Source: Reyranella sp. CPCC 100927 (GTDB lineage Bacteria; Pseudomonadota; Alphaproteobacteria; Reyranellales; Reyranellaceae). Taken from it: a stretch of DNA of 64,000 bases. The notes below the pieces were generated by a model. It was not told the DNA's origin. It searched no databases and was given only the letters and a program-made list of their open reading frames with translations. The translations under genes and the position numbers were made by a program. This document shows positions 61,487 through 64,000 of this stretch, in pieces. Where the stretch lies: assembly GCF_007859315.1 (NCBI RefSeq), contig NZ_VOHA01000001.1, forward strand, positions 992,001 through 1,056,000, written 5' to 3'. Position 1 is the stretch's first letter. Each line of letters opens with the position of its first letter.

Positions 61487-64000
61487 CGACGCAGCCTCTG
61501 CATGATATCGTTCAGATGAACGCCATCGTCCTTGTAGTTGCCGGTCAGCGCGTACATCACGACGTTGACGCCGAAGCGGTAGGCCATCTCGCGCTGGTTC
61601 TCGCCGCCGGGCGCCACCGGGAACATGCCGCGTCCGGCCGACTCCATGGCCCAGGCGCCGGCATAGTCGTTGGCGCCGACGATGATGGCGGCGACGCCGT
61701 CATTGATGCGCCCGTTGCCGGCCTCGATCCACAGTCGCCCGCCGGCCCAGCGGCCCGGCATGTCGGACAGCAGGTAGAACGACTTGGTCAGCACGTGATC
61801 CTGCGGCATGGCGACCAGCGGCGGCACGTCAACGGCGCGCAGCAGGCGCTTGAGGTCGACGTTGGTGCCGCCGCGGCCCAGGGTGATGTGCTGGTCGCGC
61901 GTGTCGAAGAACAGGATGCCGCCCGATTTCATGTGACGGTCGACGTTGGCGGCGGCGGCCGTCGACAGCGCCGGCTGGTCCGGCGTGATCGGCCAGTAGA
62001 CGAACGGATAGAGCCGCAGGTCGTCTTTTTCGATGTCGACGCCGATGGGCTCGCCCGGTTCCACCGAGGTGCGCGCGCGCAGGATCTCGCCCAGGCCCTC
62101 CAGGCCGGCGCGGCTCACCTCGTCGACCTCGCGGTTGCCGGTGATCACGTAGGCCAGCCGTGTTTCCAGGGTCGCGCGCAGGATCGCATCGTCGGCGGGC
62201 TTGGCTTGCGGCGGCGGTTGCGGTCGCGGCGGTGTGGGCTGTTGCTGCGGCGGCTTGGACTGCGGCGCCGGCTTGGGCTGCGGCGCCGGCTTGGGCTGCG
62301 GCTGCTGCGCCTGGACCTCGCCCGGTGTCGCGCCAGCGGCGATGCCGACCGCCATCACGATGGCGGTCGCTGCACGGCCCAGGCGACGCCCCGGCATCGG
62401 CAACAGGCCGCGCAGCAGCAGCGCGATCAGGAAGTCGAGCAGCAGCAGTGCCAGCGCCGCGGCCAGGAACCAGCGGCTGAGATCGGTCTCGCCTTCCTCG
62501 GAAAGCCGGTCGGTGGCGACGCCGCCGGGCAGGCTGCCGAGCGGGGCCGGTGCGTCGACGCGCCCGCCGAGGTTGAACGCTACCTGCGCCGACTGATCGC
62601 CATAGAGGCCCGGCGGCGTCACCGGCCGCGGCCGAAACGTCTGCAGGGCATCCGGCGGCAGCGGCAGGGTGCCCAGCGCCGGCGCCACCAGCTTGCCGTA
62701 GCCATCCAGGGCCCGCCACGGCTTCAGCTGCTGGGCGACACCGTCGCCGGCGACACCGCGGCTCAGTTGGACCAGTCGTTGCAGCATGTCGACGAACATG
62801 CCCGACAGCGCCAGGTTGCTCCAGCCGGTGTTGGCCGTGGTGTGCACCAGCACGAGATAGCCCTGGCCGCGCTTCTCGCCGGTGACCAGCGGCGTGCCGT
62901 CGGTCAGGCGCGCCCAGGTCTTGTCGGCGACGTCGGGACCGGGTTCGGCCAGCACCTGCTGCTGGATACGCACGTCGGGGGCAACCGTCAGGCCGGCGAA
63001 CGGGCTGGTGGCCGGGAACTCGGCCAGGGTCGCGGGCTGGCCCCAGCTCATGGCGCCGCCCAGCGCGCGGTCGCCCAGGCGCAGCTTCACCGGTATCAGG
63101 GTGTCGTCTTCCGTGGCCGCCAGCCGCGGCCCCGCGAAACGCACCAGCACGCCGCCCTTCTCGATCCAGTCCGCCATCGCCGCGCGATCCTCGGGGCCGG
63201 GCGAGGCGCCGTCGGGGACCAGCAGGATCGCCATGCGCTGGCCCAGCAGCGCGGCGCGATCGCCGATCGTGACCGAGGCATAGGGCTCCAGCGCGCGCTC
63301 CAGGAAGAAGACCTCCTGCAACAGCGGCTGGCCGCTCGCGGTCTGGCGCTCGCCCACGATGCCCACCGGCCGGCGGCGGAAGCGTTCGTCGAGCAGGACG
63401 GCGGCGCCGGCGCTCGACTGGCCCTCGATGTCGAGCCGCGCGATGCGGTTGCGCAATTCGGTCGGCGTGTCGATGGTGGCCGTCGCCTCGGTGGCGGTGG
63501 GCGCGAAATCCAGCATGGTGCGTGCCACGATGGCGCCGCGGTCGTCCGAGCCCTGGACCGCGATGCGCCGCGGTCCGTCGCCCGATGCGCGCAGCGCCTT
63601 GACCTTGAGTTCGCGTCCGCCGGCCTCCGGCTGCAGCAGGACCAGCGCGACGCGCGACGACTCGGGCTGCACGACTTCCAGCGAGCCCATCTTCAGCGCC
63701 CGCTCGGCGGCGCTGCGCAGATCCTTGCTGTCCAGGCCGTCGCTCAGCCAGACGATATGGACCGGCGTCGGCAGGCGCAGCTTCTCGAGCTCGGCCATGG
63801 CAGCGTTGCGGTCGGTCGGCCACGGTTTGGGCTTCAGCGCCCGCAGCGCCGCGCGCGCTTCCTCGGGCCGCAGCAGGCCGCGCTTGGCCTGGGCTTCGTC
63901 CAACGCCGATGGCGCGGTCGACACGATCGCCACCGGGCGGTTGGCGCGCTCGGCGCGCTCGGTCAGGCGCTCGGCGTGGCGTTGCAGCACGCTCCAGTTC
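61483..64000 (-). CDS. DUF4159 membrane protein, N-terminus cut by window edge
   Basis: At least 835 residues are visible; the frame is still open near the right edge, so the gene probably starts beyond 64000. The visible part holds a VWA/BatA-like region (HIVWLSDGLDSKDLRSAAER), a GATase-like part, two helices near LALLLLDFLIALLL, a Pro/Gln/Lys linker rich in PQPKPAPQ, and the C-terminal DUF4159 domain (LYPFVYWPITPD, GGILFFDTRDQHI, AYRFGVNVVMYALTGNYK). Coupled to the next gene. Its precise role is unknown. Confidence 0.85.
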   Translation of the reverse strand, partial: NWSVLQRHAERLTERAERANRPVAIVSTAPSALDEAQAKRGLLRPEEARAALRALKPKPWPTDRNAAMAELEKLRLPTPVHIVWLSDGLDSKDLRSAAERALKMGSLEVVQPESSRVALVLLQPEAGGRELKVKALRASGDGPRRIAVQGSDDRGAIVARTMLDFAPTATEATATIDTPTELRNRIARLDIEGQSSAGAAVLLDERFRRRPVGIVGERQTASGQPLLQEVFFLERALEPYASVTIGDRAALLGQRMAILLVPDGASPGPEDRAAMADWIEKGGVLVRFAGPRLAATEDDTLIPVKLRLGDRALGGAMSWGQPATLAEFPATSPFAGLTVAPDVRIQQQVLAEPGPDVADKTWARLTDGTPLVTGEKRGQGYLVLVHTTANTGWSNLALSGMFVDMLQRLVQLSRGVAGDGVAQQLKPWRALDGYGKLVAPALGTLPLPPDALQTFRPRPVTPPGLYGDQSAQVAFNLGGRVDAPAPLGSLPGGVATDRLSEEGETDLSRWFLAAALALLLLDFLIALLLRGLLPMPGRRLGRAATAIVMAVGIAAGATPGEVQAQQPQPKPAPQPKPAPQSKPPQQQPTPPRPQPPPQAKPADDAILRATLETRLAYVITGNREVDEVSRAGLEGLGEILRARTSVEPGEPIGVDIEKDDLRLYPFVYWPITPDQPALSTAAAANVDRHMKSGGILFFDTRDQHITLGRGGTNVDLKRLLRAVDVPPLVAMPQDHVLTKSFYLLSDMPGRWAGGRLWIEAGNGRINDGVAAIIVGANDYAGAWAMESAGRGMFPVAPGGENQREMAYRFGVNVVMYALTGNYKDDGVHLNDIMQRLRR

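Overview
The window is about 64 kb of GC-rich chromosome, with a gene content and order typical of an alphaproteobacterium. The best markers are a sdhCDAB cluster placed beside ethylmalonyl-CoA-type genes, and an mdh-sucC-sucD-sucA-sucB-lpd block. The lineage (a Rhodospirillales- or Reyranella-like group is possible) is inference. I saw no rRNA, tRNA, transposase, CRISPR array or phage gene. Most long open frames opposite real genes are high-GC shadows and are left out.

Layout. 1-4449: a peptide-type ABC importer (binding protein and two permeases, no ATPase) translationally coupled to a D-cysteine desulfhydrase-like PLP enzyme. 4450-9816: a probable aromatic or alicyclic acid catabolic cluster, with SDR, enoyl-CoA hydratase and Rieske dioxygenase beta and alpha on the minus strand, divergent from a PaaK-like CoA ligase and a TetR regulator. 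9960-14957: membrane and secreted proteins of unknown role plus a TPR/glycosyltransferase-like protein. 14986-16555: a LysE exporter and pyridoxal kinase. 16633-22380: a malyl-CoA lyase/thioesterase-like enzyme, mesaconyl-CoA hydratase and sdhCDAB. 22453-31188: a Bug-type binding protein, a serine hydrolase, lemA with an M48 protease, a GntR/PhyH/oxidoreductase unit and sodC.

31321-47810: zapE, then a 6-kb accessory stretch (nitronate monooxygenase-like, class II aldolase, dienelactone hydrolase, porin, alpha/beta hydrolase), then the central TCA block mdh, sucCD, sucAB, lpd. 47996-54845: a carboxymuconolactone decarboxylase-like protein facing an HxlR regulator, an MFS carrier, a TetR regulator facing an HpaB-like flavin monooxygenase, and a carboxyltransferase beta. 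55231-58917: a DHA2 efflux pump facing its probable TetR repressor, a small lipoprotein and an ankyrin protein. 59369-64000: two large membrane-anchored proteins of the DUF4159 type, the second cut by the window edge.

Metabolically, sdhCDAB, mdh, sucCD, sucAB and lpd supply the TCA route from 2-oxoglutarate to fumarate plus the malate-to-oxaloacetate step; no fumarase gene is seen here. The lyase and hydratase suggest acetyl-CoA assimilation through mesaconyl-CoA and methylmalyl-CoA. Several peripheral units look like catabolic modules, each with its own local repressor and a visible palindromic operator.

The most unusual feature is the density of interspersed palindromic repeats. At least five families occur, they occupy the gene junctions of the suc operon, and one hairpin module sits inside two host repeats in opposite orientation. 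The best candidate for undescribed metabolism is the Rieske/CoA-ligase cluster.
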